Assembly: GCA_037954235.1 (NCBI GenBank)
Contig: JBBMOA010000017.1
Span: 26,835,527-26,899,526 of the forward strand
Direction of reading: 5' to 3'
Length of the DNA: 64,000 bases
From: Aulostomus chinensis
Taxonomy: Eukaryota > Chordata > Actinopteri > Syngnathiformes > Aulostomidae
Shown here: piece by piece, positions 21,343 through 33,900 of the stretch
Numbering within the stretch: the stretch's first letter is position 1
How the letters are laid out: every line of letters begins with the position of its first letter
Notes under the pieces: model-generated
The model's input: the letters and a program-made list of their open reading frames with translations, nothing else
The model's database searches: none
Told to the model about the DNA's origin: nothing
Program-made: the position numbers and the translations under genes

Positions 21343-24311
21343 TATATAAAATGGTCTTATTTCCCTTGGTTTCTTTTTTTCTCTCAAAAGTTTCAAAACA
21401 TAATGAGATCAAAGTAAGTTTGACATCAAAGTGATTTTCAGATCAAAGCATTCACTTTGTTGAATGTTTCATTTGAAGGCTGCAACCATTTCTGACATTT
21501 GGGCATTTAAAGGCTCCACATGAGCTCCAATAGCCACACACAGATGCTAGCATGTCATACGCCCCTTTCAGACAGGGAATGCGCCAAATTTGCACCCCGG
21601 TAGCAGCGGGAATTTCCCGTCTTGTCTGTGTGAAATGGAGGTGTAATATTCCTCTTTCCAAAAAAGCCGCCACTTGTGCAGGCGTAAACGTGACGTGATG
21701 TGCAGCGCGTAGTTGTGCGTGAACAATGAAGTACAGCATGTGCCTCAGGAGAATATTCAGCCCCGTGACGGTCTGGCAAACCTGGTCGTGTCCCAGTCCA
21801 ACCTCCCTCTGCCGCTGCTGCTGTTGTGGTCACAGACCTGCTGGTACTTTTTTTAAAAGTGTTTCCACTCGTTGGTGATGTTCCATCATCTGGCGATAGC
21901 CACGTCAACCAAGATCCTCTGCGACCTTTTCATACAACAAGCCATCCTTCGCAGTCTCGTGAGGTGTTGATCCACGGGCCTCTCGCCTGTGATGTCAGCA
22001 GCTCCCAGGAGCTCATCTTGCCGAAGTGATGATGCAACAGTCCGTGAGTTTCAAAACAACAGTTCGCCGCTCCGGCTGCCAGCAGCGTCAGTGTCAACAT
22101 TCTCAGAGGTGTTTGATGCGGGAGAACCTGCGAGCGTTACGTTTACAAGTATGCGTCATCATCGACACCGAGCCGGCACATTGACGGCTTGGATTCACAT
22201 AGCAGTTGGAAGTGGCAATAAGGGAACCTTCGGGAGAGGGAAGTTGCCGGGCTAAAACTGACCCCCACTTTGCTGCACTCTGTCTGAAATCTCTGAGTGA
22301 GCCGCAAAAAAGACAGGCAAATTAGCAGCTCGGTGGCCAGTGTAAAGGCACCTTTAGTAACATGACATGTAACCATGGTAACAGACCTGACACTTTCTCT
22401 AAGACACCTGCTGTCACCATAGGAAGGCGGCTCAATTCCTCCTCCTCCTCTTCCTCCTTGTCACTGTCTGAGGACAAGGTGACAACACGTGGAGATGTCA
22501 CTTCCCTGCCGCTCACACAGACACAGACACACACACACACAATAAGGATCACCCATAACACAAAGTGCAAATGAATGCAAACATTGCACCAAAGTTATTA
22601 TTGTTACAGTTCAATCAGAGCTGCTTTGACAGACATCATGAATTCTGTCAGGAAGGCACTGATTCTGATGCTAAGCTAACACCCCCTGTGCTGTATCTTT
22701 CCACAACTTAAGCTTGGTTGATATTTCAGCACCTACACTGCTGTGCCTGTGACATCAGTCCTAGGTGGTGTGGCTGTGTTCCGCTGTAGTTATACCACTG
22801 TACTGAGTTTCAGTTGATGGTTGCTGAAAGTAACACTGAAATGAGCTCTGAACAGTGGAGGACACAGAATGGAAATATGATGTAAAAGTAGCTCCAGGTC
22901 ATAGCCACCATACGCAGTTACATTTCCAGCCAACTGCCTATCAGGCTGCTGAATCTGAGCTACACCCTGATGTGGATTTGGTGCAGAATTCTCTGGTCTC
23001 CCTCTCTTGTGTTATCCTGCCTCCATGTTGTCTGTGTAGGTTCTCATTCATCCAGGTCATCGTAGATCGAAGCCAAGTAAAATCTGGTCAACTGGACGTA
23101 AGTTTATCTTGAAGACGTTTCACCTCTCATCCGAGAGGCTTCTTCAGTTCTAGTGAAGAGTGTGGAAGCTCCAGCTTATAAACCTATGTGGGAGTGGTCA
23201 GTGCTATTGTGGTGGAAACGACCCTCCCGAGACTCACCTGGCCTCCCCAAACGACAGTCGTTGTGCGGTGTCAGGGAGTTTCAGGGGTGGTCGTTAGGGA
23301 GTTTCACCAACCACTCAGATGCTAATGGGCTGTGCTGGCAGCAGCCGTTCCACATGGGTCTTTCAGCTGAACTGCCTCCATGTTGGAACCTGTTATGCTG
23401 GCAGGGTCCTTAGGGCAGGTGGCCCGGTGGAGCAGTGGTCCTCCCTGTGGCCCCCCACCAAGAAGGTTGTGGGTGGAGCCCCGGCTGCAGCACAGGGTCT
23501 TTCTGGGTGAGTCTCCATGTTCTCCCTGTTCCTGCTGGGTTCTCTCTGGTACTCCAGCTTCCTCCACAGTCCAAAGACATCAAGAGGGACCAGGTTAATC
23601 CAGACTCTAAATTGACCGTAGGCGTGGCTGGGAGAGCCAATGGTTGTCTGTCTCTATGTGTTGGCCCTGCCATGGACTGGTGACCTGTCCAGGGGGAAGG
23701 CTGCTGGGATAGGCTCCAACCCCCCCCCCCCCCGAACAGGAGAGGAGGGAGAACATGGAGGGATGGAGGGATGGGTGGATGGATGATGGATGGACGGTCG
23801 GTCCTTAAGGTGCCACCGACGTGCTGACCATGAAAACCCTGCCTCCTTTGTAACCTGATTGCTGACACTGCTCTCTTAACTGCCCCCGGTGTGGATAAAT
23901 ACAGTTTTGTGAATCTGAATTGATGTTCTGATTCTACAAAGCCTTTGTTATGTTTTACTGTTTTCCAGTAAATTCTTCTTATCATACGGTGATCAACTAC
24001 ACCCCCTCCCCCCCAATCATTCCTTGGGACTTTCAACCTTTTGGAAACATCTTAAGTGATTCTCCCTAACAAGTTGCCATTGTTTCCATGGACATAAATA
24101 ACTTTAAACTCACCTGGAAAGTGAGGAGACATGGACACAGGTGGGTACTGTTACCATGGAAACAGCTTATCAAATTCACCTGAAGGTGGCAGCTTGTTGC
24201 TGAGGTGCATTCTGGGAGTTCTGAAAGCTGCTGGAAGGTTGGAGGTCAGCGAGGCGCTGCCTCATCCTGAGGGTTAACTCGGGATTTAGCCGCCACACGA
24301 ATATGCAGCTG

Positions 24312-24391
<80 letters not shown>

Positions 24392-27338
24392 TGTTCTGAT
24401 GTAACAGCAGCATGATCAAATGATTCCTGTTGGTGGTTGCATGGATGTTGTGCGATGGCATACCTGTCTCCAGACACAGTGACTAGGTGTCGACAGTCGC
24501 TGCTGAACTTCAAGCCCGTCACAATCTCTGAGACACACAAACAGTCAAATCACTCGCCATGTGAGCGGTGACACACGAACACAGCAACATACATCCTGGA
24601 GGTCTCAGCAGTTCATAGGGTCCATGCACCAGTTACACACATCACTAGTTTGATCTCTATAGATGGTGGATGTGAGGAGAAGTTACACCAGACTCCGCTG
24701 ATCTACAGCTCATGACATTCATACCCACCTCCATTGCACCCCCCCCCCCCCCACACACACACCTGAATGTCCGAACATGGTGGCTACACACTCTCCAGAG
24801 TAGAAGTCAAAGATGCTGATGTTCTTATCGGAGCAGGAGGTAGCAATGTAGAGACCCGACGGGTCAATCTGCACCTATTGATAATGACAGGGCAGTTAAT
24901 GCACACCCAAGCCCCTCCCATCACCATGGCAACAGATGGTAGGCGTATACCTTGATGAGAGTACCGTCTTCTCCCTGAGATCCTTTATACATCTTCTTCT
25001 GTTTGCCATTATTGATGTTGAAGATCCTGCAGGATGACAATGACATCATCATCATCACCACCACCACCAACATCATCATCATGGCGGTGGTTTTCCAGCG
25101 TGCACCCTGAAACTGTAGCTTCCTGTCTGACCAGATGGCAGTGTGACAAATAGCTGAACGATGTTTAACAAAGTCATGATTGAAAGGAAACAGCAGAAAA
25201 GAAAAGACAGGCAAAGGAGAAAAACAGTGAAAAGAAAATAGCAAAGATGTTGACTTCAGTGCCACATCGCAGGGACAGGTGTGTGACATCACCTAATGCT
25301 GCGGTCTTGACAGCCAACAGCAGCGTATTTCCTGGTTGCTTCCACGTCCATGTCATAGAGGGTCGTCTTCCTCACTGCATGATGAGTGCGCTTGAACTCT
25401 AAACCCACATCAGTCTGCAGAGACAGGAGCAGCAGAAGAAGAGGGTGGGTTCTTTACGCCCAACGGGAACTCAGATTGTAACCAAACAACTCCTGATAGT
25501 CAGCTACGTGGTCAATGATGTCGACTGTGCAAGTAGACGTCAAGATTGTGATATCACTTACCTTCTGTGCGGTGCGGAAGTAGACGCTCTTGTCAGCTCC
25601 ACAGCTGATCATCCTAACCCTACCCTCATTGGCTGACAGACAGGAAGAAGGTGATGTCATAGGTTGTCATATGATGAGGTTTGTTTGATAATCTGATAAA
25701 TTGATTTGTTTAATTAATCAGAATGTGTGGACATCAAGACGCCAGGGTATAAGGGTCAGAGGTCACTAACCAGCAAACCTGACAGCAGTAATGGAGGATG
25801 AGTGCTCATCCAGAGTCTGAACCAGGGTGTAGTCCCTCGCTGCATCCAGGACGTGGATCAGACGATCCCGACTGGCTGTGGCTAGCAACTGGAGACCTGG
25901 GAGATAAGGACACGCCCCCTTAGTGCCACCGGTCACTCTCCTGCGAGCATCGCTGGGCACCTCAGGGCCCTCTGATGTCATAAGGCACCTGGTCACTGTT
26001 TTTTCCATCAGCAATCCAATATGGCCACCATCAGACACTAGCAGTGGTTATACATAGTATATCTGGGTATGATATTGCTCTAGGATACCGATCAGGGATA
26101 TTGATCAGTGGTTCCCAAACGTTTTCAGTTGCAAATACCAGCACAAGAGTCAGAAAAGATGAAGATCGACATCATCATCATCAGACGCCTGCAGCTGCTG
26201 AGCGACTCCATGACCTCCAGCGGTACAATATGAAGTGATGATTAACCACCAGAGGAGTGATGCGCCACCGTCCTTCTAATGTACACACAGGTGGACCCTC
26301 ACATGCTGAGAGGTCTCAAGTTGAGATCAACTCCTTCCCTCCTACAACAGCCGACAGGTACCGGCGGTCCTACCTGAGTCCTCCTGAACCCTAGAGCTGG
26401 TTCATTCATGTCAAGGTGCTGCCTGAAGGTCAGTCTGAGTTCAGCACCCTGGCACCCAGGAGCACTGACAGAGTCTCACTCGCATGTTTGATTAGCTTGT
26501 CACTAGCAGGTGGTAGCCTAAAACCTTTGAAAAAGAACTCTGAGATATTGTTAGCACTGTCCAGAGTTTGTCTCTGACTCGGTATAATACTTTGGCAGTA
26601 TTAGTATAATACTAATCAGCCTCCCTCCCACCACCTCCACCGCTGAATGAGTTTTCAAACAGAGGCTCAATGAGTGACCAGAGCCATTGATGAGGCGACT
26701 GCCAGCCCCCCTTCAGATGGACATCTTTCCTCACACCTCAATTCAAGGGTGAACGTTCTGTATCCTGGCTTCAGTGAGGGGGCTCAAGTGCGCTAAGAGG
26801 CAGCGCTGGTTCCAGGTTGACCAAACTGGTGACCACATCGAATCTTGGCTATCTGGTAGAATCTCTTCTACCAAGGTGCAATAACGCCATGGGGTCACGG
26901 GCACGATACACATATACATCCAGCCTTTGCATTTGTATCTATTATGTACTTCACCTCTTACCTGTACTCTGGTGCTTGCTATCTAGAGTACAGCTACGGT
27001 AATAGATTACAGTGTCTCTAACAAGAGTACGTCTGCAGACATCGATTACTGTTGCAGTAACACAAAGCTGCTGCAGTAATGGAGCGCGGCCCAACCAGCA
27101 GCCTGGGGACGGTTGGAGGCGTGATCAGATACTGATTGCATCACTAACTTGCTTCAAACATTCACCTGCCAGTTGACATATTGTTCCCGCCCCCATGGTT
27201 CCCCCCACAGGTTAAGAACAGTGATATAGAGAGGAAAGAGTTCACCTGTGTCTGGTTTCGAGAACTCGAGGCAAAGAATCTCTGAATCGTGAGCCTGAAC
27301 ATTCAGAATCTCCTCCATACTGTCAAGATCATGGATCC

Positions 27339-27394
<56 letters not shown>

Positions 27395-27899
27395 ATTTAC
27401 AAAACAAACATTATTATTCAAGGACAGCAAACACTGATGTAATATGTGAAGAGACATGAATTTATCTCTGAATTCTACAAGACCCGAATCTCCATCACAG
27501 GAACAAACGCCCTACGAGGCGAAAACACTTAACGAGCCAAGAAGAATGCTAATGAGCTCAAGCTAATGTGACCGGCAACGCTGAGATCAGTGCTTGGTGT
27601 CCTAGTATCAACATGGACCCCATGCCCACCAAGGTGTCTAACAGACATACCTGAGGACTCCCAGGCGGTCCCCGGACGCCAGGTGCTGCCCATCTGGACT
27701 GACCTTCAGGGTCCTAATACCCGCTCGGCTCTGGTCACTGTGCTGGCCCTCTTGGCCCGATGACCCCACCTTCTCCATGTTGCCTCCAACAACAGCAACA
27801 CTCTCTGTGTCCAGGAGGTTCACAATGTTGTTGTCAACATAAATGACCTTCTGCAGGTCCTGCAAGGTCAGAGAAGTCAGACAGATCAGGTGAGTTGTC

Positions 27900-27948
<49 letters not shown>

Positions 27949-30900
27949 TACATGGCTCAGGACATTCCTGTTCAGGATGTTGAGACTGTCGATTGTCCAC
28001 AACCGGATGGTGTTATCTGAGGAGCAGGACAGGAAACAGCCAGGGGGGAGGCTCCTCTTGCCTCTCCCTTCTCCTACGGCTCCACTGCCTTCTGGATACA
28101 CCTGCAGAAGACACAGAAGGGGGAGGGGTCATGTCCTCAGTTACTGGTTCTGTCCAATTTCATCAGCTTGTAAAATATTTGACTGTTGGAAAATCTGGAG
28201 GATGTTTTGGTACGACTAAACAACGAAATGACCCGCAAAAATGAGCATGAGTGGCGTGCTGGCACTCGTGGACCTGGGCCTCCTGGTTACTCCACTAAAT
28301 GGAGGAGTGCCATTGTCCCCCGCATCCAGGAATCACAGAAGAACTCATTATTGAGGGAAGGAGCCGTCACAAACCAACAAGTTAACCAGTGAAACCACAG
28401 TCCAACAACTTAAACTCAAATATTAATGGAACAGGAGCAGGTGAACCTGGTACCTGGCTGGACGCTGGTCAGAGAGACACAGATGAGTGTGTAGTTGTGT
28501 TGGAGTGTTCATGGATGTTCTATGTTCTCCGTAGTGGTTCAGTAGTATTAGTCTCTGAAGAGATCTGAGGCACTACTAATACTACCTACAGGAGACAACA
28601 GGTGTCTCCACCTCAAACAGGAAACAGCTCCCCCACCTTCCTGTCTTCACCGCCGGCATCAGTAAAAGTCTGGAATGGCACCGACCCCCAAGATGACACA
28701 CCTCAGGGCCCTGGAATGGTCTTCCAGAGTCTGATTCATTAGCTCAGTCCAGCAGATGTTAACAAGTCCCTGAATCATACTCAAGTTTGTTTCCCCCCTC
28801 AGCGCAGTTAGTGTGAGCAGGGCCAAGAGTAAGAGGGCCAGACAAGTATAGAGCCTAGCAGGCAACAGAGTCGCTTCCACGTGAAAGATGTCTGTGTAGG
28901 TTCTCATTCATCCATGTCATCGTAGATCGAAGCGAAGTAAAATCTGGTCAACTGGACGTAAGTTTATCTTGAAGACGTTTCACCTCTCATCCGAGAGGCT
29001 TCTTCAGTTCTTCTCTTTCAGGGGTGGTCGTTAGGGAGTTCCCCTCCCTCCCTAACGACCACCCCTGAAACTCCCTGACACCTCACAACGACTGTCGTTT
29101 GGGGAGGCCAGGTGAGTCTCGGGAGGGTCGTTTCCACCACAATAGCACTGACCACTCCCACATAGGTTTATAAGCTGGAGCTTCCACACTCTTCACTAGA
29201 ACTGAAGAAGCCTCTCGGATGAGAGGTGAAACGTCTTCAAGATAAACTTACGTCCAGTTGACCAGATTTTACTTCGCTTCGTTCCATGTGAAAGGAAAAG
29301 GACCTCAAACTGGGGGTGAAATACGAAACATTAAGTAATACATCAGCTAGGTAACCTTTGACCTCCCGTGGAAACCTGCGTTGTGCTGTGACTGACACTG
29401 ACCTCCAGGCTCCACACACAGGAGGAGTGGTAGAGGGCGGAGTAGAGCTTTCCAGCCCTGCGAGGGTCACGCAGGTCATGGACATCCCAAACATACACGC
29501 TGTGGTCATTGTAAACACAGGACAGCCAGTGGTTGGTGGGGTCATAGGTCACTGCCACTGTGTCGGGATAATGAGCATCCGGGCTGCAGGAGAATAGCTG
29601 ACTAAGGGAAGAAGACAAGAACGTAAGAAAATGTGGAATGGTCAGACACTGTGTCACCTAGCAGCTGTGGTACCTGGCCTCCATCATACTGGCCACATCA
29701 GTGCCCAGGCAGTGTGGGCGGGGCAAAGTACACAGGAAGTGCAGGTTGGCGGGGCTGAAGGCCCGAACTGTCCCATCAGAACAACCACAGAAGATCAACT
29801 CATCTGTGACGCACAGACAGGTGGCCTGAGACGTCTGAGGACGAGAGAGAGACAGAGAGTGGGAGGCAGAGACAGAGACAGAGAGAGAGACAATGAGAGA
29901 GAAAGAATGAGGGAGGGGGGATTCATCACTCCATCTCTGGGACAACTCAGACGTTGGTTTTTGTCCCTGTGGGACATCAAGGGGCTGCTAACGCCTGCAA
30001 AGGAGCACATCAACATAGCTAAGCTAGCTTGAGCTAAGGCTGTAGCTCTTCCACGGGTGGATGCCATCCAGGGGAGCTGAGAACCAACACGGGGTTCCGC
30101 CTGGCAGCTATAAAGCAAACAGAAATGAGGGTTTTGGACAGAACCAAAGCATCTGCTCACAAAGGGGCTGTTGTGTTCATAAGTCAAGCCTCTGAAGGAC
30201 ACTCAAGGGCAGTGGTGGTGTTTGGTGGGGTGTCTGGCTGTGGGACCCTGGACTGGTGGTGGACACTTTGGGGAATGTGGGCGTGGCTGGTGAAACAGAC
30301 ATCAGGTACTCATTGAGATTGAGAGCAGTGAGCTTGTAGTGGCAGATATTCACTTGTTCATGCCACCTAGCTTACTGACCAGTAGCTAACCCTTTCTTAC
30401 TGGTGTCCACCCACAGGCATAATCTATCGACAGTCACTTTGTACATTTCCTTACGTTTACTCTGAATTGATATCTTCCTTGATTCCCGGACACAAACTCA
30501 TGGAGATTGATGAACGATGAACACTGGTCTTTATTTTCAACTTCAGGAAATCCAAAAGATGTACAACAATTCTATAATCCTCTTCTGAATTAACTATGAT
30601 TATACTGACGTACTTACGGACTACGGTAAAAAAGCTGTATCGCTCTACTGGACAGAACCTTACTTCACTGTTCGTTCCAGTAACTGTCTGATCTTACCAA
30701 TAACGTCCACATCCTACAGTGCGCGGGTGCAGTAACCCATTTAGGCCTACATGAATTCTAGCCTGTTCTTAGTGGCAGAATGGCATATAAACATATCTAA
30801 ATAACAGACAGTCTACATAACCTCATATTCAGTACAGAATATGAACTGCCATTGAATCCTTATCATTAATAGCAGTATATTAACTGTAAATCACACACAT

Positions 30901-33900
30901 ATTAAAGTGATAGATCTAAAATATTCCACACGGACATGAACAGAATAGCCTATGTAACGATTTGGCACAGCTGTTAGTGTTACAAACGGGGTAAAGTGGG
31001 TGTGTTCGAGTCAGTAAGTTCATCTGAATTAGGTTTAAGATTCAGATGCTTCATTTTGACTCAGATGTAAACAAATGAGTCACATGACTGTTTGAGCCAC
31101 TTTGACTTGATTTCAATGTTCTGACATTTTCACAGTCAAATGAGAAGCTGGTGGAATTCAGAGATGAAACCAGGCTGATGAAACATGCAGGATGAGTGAG
31201 TGACAGCTGCCTGGTGGCTTACTGCAGACGGGGTGAAGACTTACGGAGGCGGAGTCAACTTGCTGATCAGGAAGCAGAAGAGGAAGCAGATTAAGATGTC
31301 AGAACAACAAGCAGTTCAGACCAGTCACGCGTCTCTTCAGGAAACAAGGTGACTCACCCGGAGCTCCACCCACTTGTCCAGCAGGCGCCGTTCGTTGAAT
31401 TCACATAGCAGGCCGGATGATGTGATGCAGAAGGTGGAGGTGGCCTGCCGGCCCCGCCCACATGCTACATCACTGAAGAAGTTGTTCCTGAGTTCCCCCA
31501 GCAGCCCTGAACGGCCCAGCAGAGGCACAGTTGCATTCACCTGGACACGATCACATGAAATCACTCAGAACTTCCACCTAAAATCACCATCAGAGAACAA
31601 GACGGCTGACTGGCAGGAGGAGAGCACCTTGGAGCTCTTGCTGTGGTCCAGGTACCAGAACTTGACATGGCGGTTGCCGGCGGTAACAAAGTACGAGCTG
31701 TCATCTGAGAAGGAGACAGCGGTCACCTTACTGGAAACCTTATTGGCTGCAACGACCACATTTTTCTATCCAGGAGACACAAAAATTTTGATCAGTTCAT
31801 TGTTCAGTTGATCAACAAGTTAACTGATCAAGTACCTTCCAGTTCCAGACGTTGACCATCATGTCATGCTGGTAACCCACACTGACGATATATTTGCCAT
31901 TTGGGGAAAACGCCACACAGGCCACTCCATATTTATGTTCCTGAAGCTCAGCGACCTGCAGATACTCGGTCACCTCCCAGACTCGAACCGCCGGCACGTG
32001 ACCGCTCTGTAAGACAAAAGAAAAATCTTTAAACGGCAGCTGACATTGAGCATGCTCAGACCTGCTGGCATCCCTCCGACATCGCTCACCTCTCCTGTGA
32101 CCACATACTTCCCATCAGGAGAGAATGCCAACGTAGTGATTGTCTTCCTGGAAGCAAGACAGAAACTTTACATGGGTGCCACAGGCAGGAAGTATCTCAA
32201 CACCTGAGTCAGGTAGAATAATACACGTTACCACGCCAATGTTACTGATGCACTACATCGCAAACAGCTGAGCCTTGGACCTGGACCATCTGCAGGCCAC
32301 CTCCATAAAGACTAGCAACTTTAGTAATCTTACAATTGTAGATGAAGACTTGGTTTGCAGGTGACTGTGCACACAAATTTGGATTTTTTTGGGGATAATT
32401 TATGTAAATATGCATCTTTTTTGAAAGAGTCTGAAAACAAACACAAGAACATCGATGGATTTAACTTTGAGAAATATGACTCTATGACTCTGCTGAGGGA
32501 CAGCTGCAAGAAACATGAACTCAACACTTGTTAAACAAAAAAAATTTAATAACAAGTATGATCAGAATGATTAAGAAAACCAGCTTTTAAAAAGTTGATC
32601 GCTTATTGTCATGGTGACACATGACAAATAATGCTTTCATACTTTGTCCCTATAACCATCGGGATGTTATTTCAGCATCATTTTGATCAGCTTATTATAA
32701 GTAAATCAGTCAAAACTATGATGAAGTAACTGACATTGCTGCTTCTGCCTCATCACGACATGACAAGGCTGAATATTCCCCCTCTGACGACATATACTTG
32801 TTCATGTTCATTGTTCTTGGTGAGGCAAAATGCATTTTCTGATTTAACAGACAACAAATTTTCAGGACATCTGATCCCCAAGTTTTCTGCGAATACCCAA
32901 CAAAGTGGTGTGATGTCAGCATTTGAACTGTTTCAGCTGTCCCCTCTGGTGGTCTGCAGTCCACAAATGGGAGATGAAAGCTGACTGGTTACCTGGAGGT
33001 GTTGAAGATGTGATGCTGTTTGTTTTTCCGAGGATTCAGAAGGACAACAACACACCTGCAAATAAACATATACACCTGATTAGCATAAACCCTCCAGGAC
33101 ATCCACAAGCTACTGTAGTACAGCAAACATAGCACAGGAAGTCATGACCACAGGAGCTAATTACCATGACATGATGTGAGTGGGGTTGGTGTTGTATTTC
33201 ACTGCATACTACAACATAGCAAACATGTGAACTACTAGAGCACATATGTGATCTACTAGAGCACACATGTGAACTACTAGAGCAAACATGTGAACTACTA
33301 GAGCACATATGTGATCTACTAGAGCACACATGTGAACTACTAGAGCATACATGTGAACTACTAGAGCATACATGTGAACTACTAGAGCACATATGTGAAC
33401 TACGAGAGCATACATGTGAACTACTAGAGCATACATGTGAATTACTAGAGCATACATGTGAATTACTAGAGCACTCATGTGAACTACTAGAGCATACATG
33501 TGAACTACGAGAGCACACATGTGAACTACTACAGCATACATGTGAACTACTAGAGCATACATGTGAATTACTAGAGCACTCATGTGAACTACTAGAGCAT
33601 ATATGTGAACTACGAGAGCATACATGTGAACTACTAGAGCACACGTGAACTACTACAGCATACATGTGAACTACTAGAGCACACGTGAACTACTACAGCA
33701 TACATGTGAACTACTAGAGCACACGTGAACTACTACAGCATACATGTGAACTACTAGAGCACACGTGAACTACTACAGCATACATGTGAACTACTAGAGC
33801 ACACGTGAACTACTACAGCATACATGTGAACTACTAGAGCACACGTGAACTACTACAGCATACATGTGAATTACTAGAGCACACGTGAACTACTACAGCA

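Larger units (their letters stand above)
17492..22505 (-). other. mapkbp1: mapkbp1 exons 20-30 (disordered tail and C-terminal coiled coil)
   Basis: Exons: 22387-22505 (SSDSDKEEEEEELS), 20841-20890, 20398-20718 (RRRWSRRMDG, SMFDLRLLE), 20181-20308, 19987-20108 (SEFQVKE, SSRHSSPDRP), 19728-19886 (LSVDG, PQTPDQEAFLKEHF), 19569-19650 (SISSRFLSQ), 19063-19439 (LRKTQSVHSLL), 18256-18981 (SIAKISRSISIGDG, LPDKPSLASFSP), 18087-18172, 17492-17725. The ordered islands match the order in mammalian MAPKBP1; the text between them is Ser/Pro-rich and poorly conserved. The 20398-20718 exon might hide a further intron because it stays open throughout. Confidence 0.85.

Noticed and set aside
20942..21434. Tyr/Ile-rich open frames on both strands
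   Set aside because: Produced by the TA/CA palindrome; no start context, no conservation, both strands open for the same reason.
23418..23500. A functional tRNA gene
   Set aside because: Only a degraded A box and B box are present and no cloverleaf with anticodon can be drawn; it is the head of a SINE.
24176..24540. Cys/Val repeat open frames over the (CA)38 tract
   Set aside because: Microsatellite artefact; the real exons 18 and 19 of mapkbp1 lie on either side.
33036..33665. A 209-codon minus-strand open frame of SSSHVCS repeats
   Set aside because: It is a 21-bp satellite (seven codons) without stops, inside a mapkbp1 intron and overlapping true exon 3 in another frame. No protein is expected.
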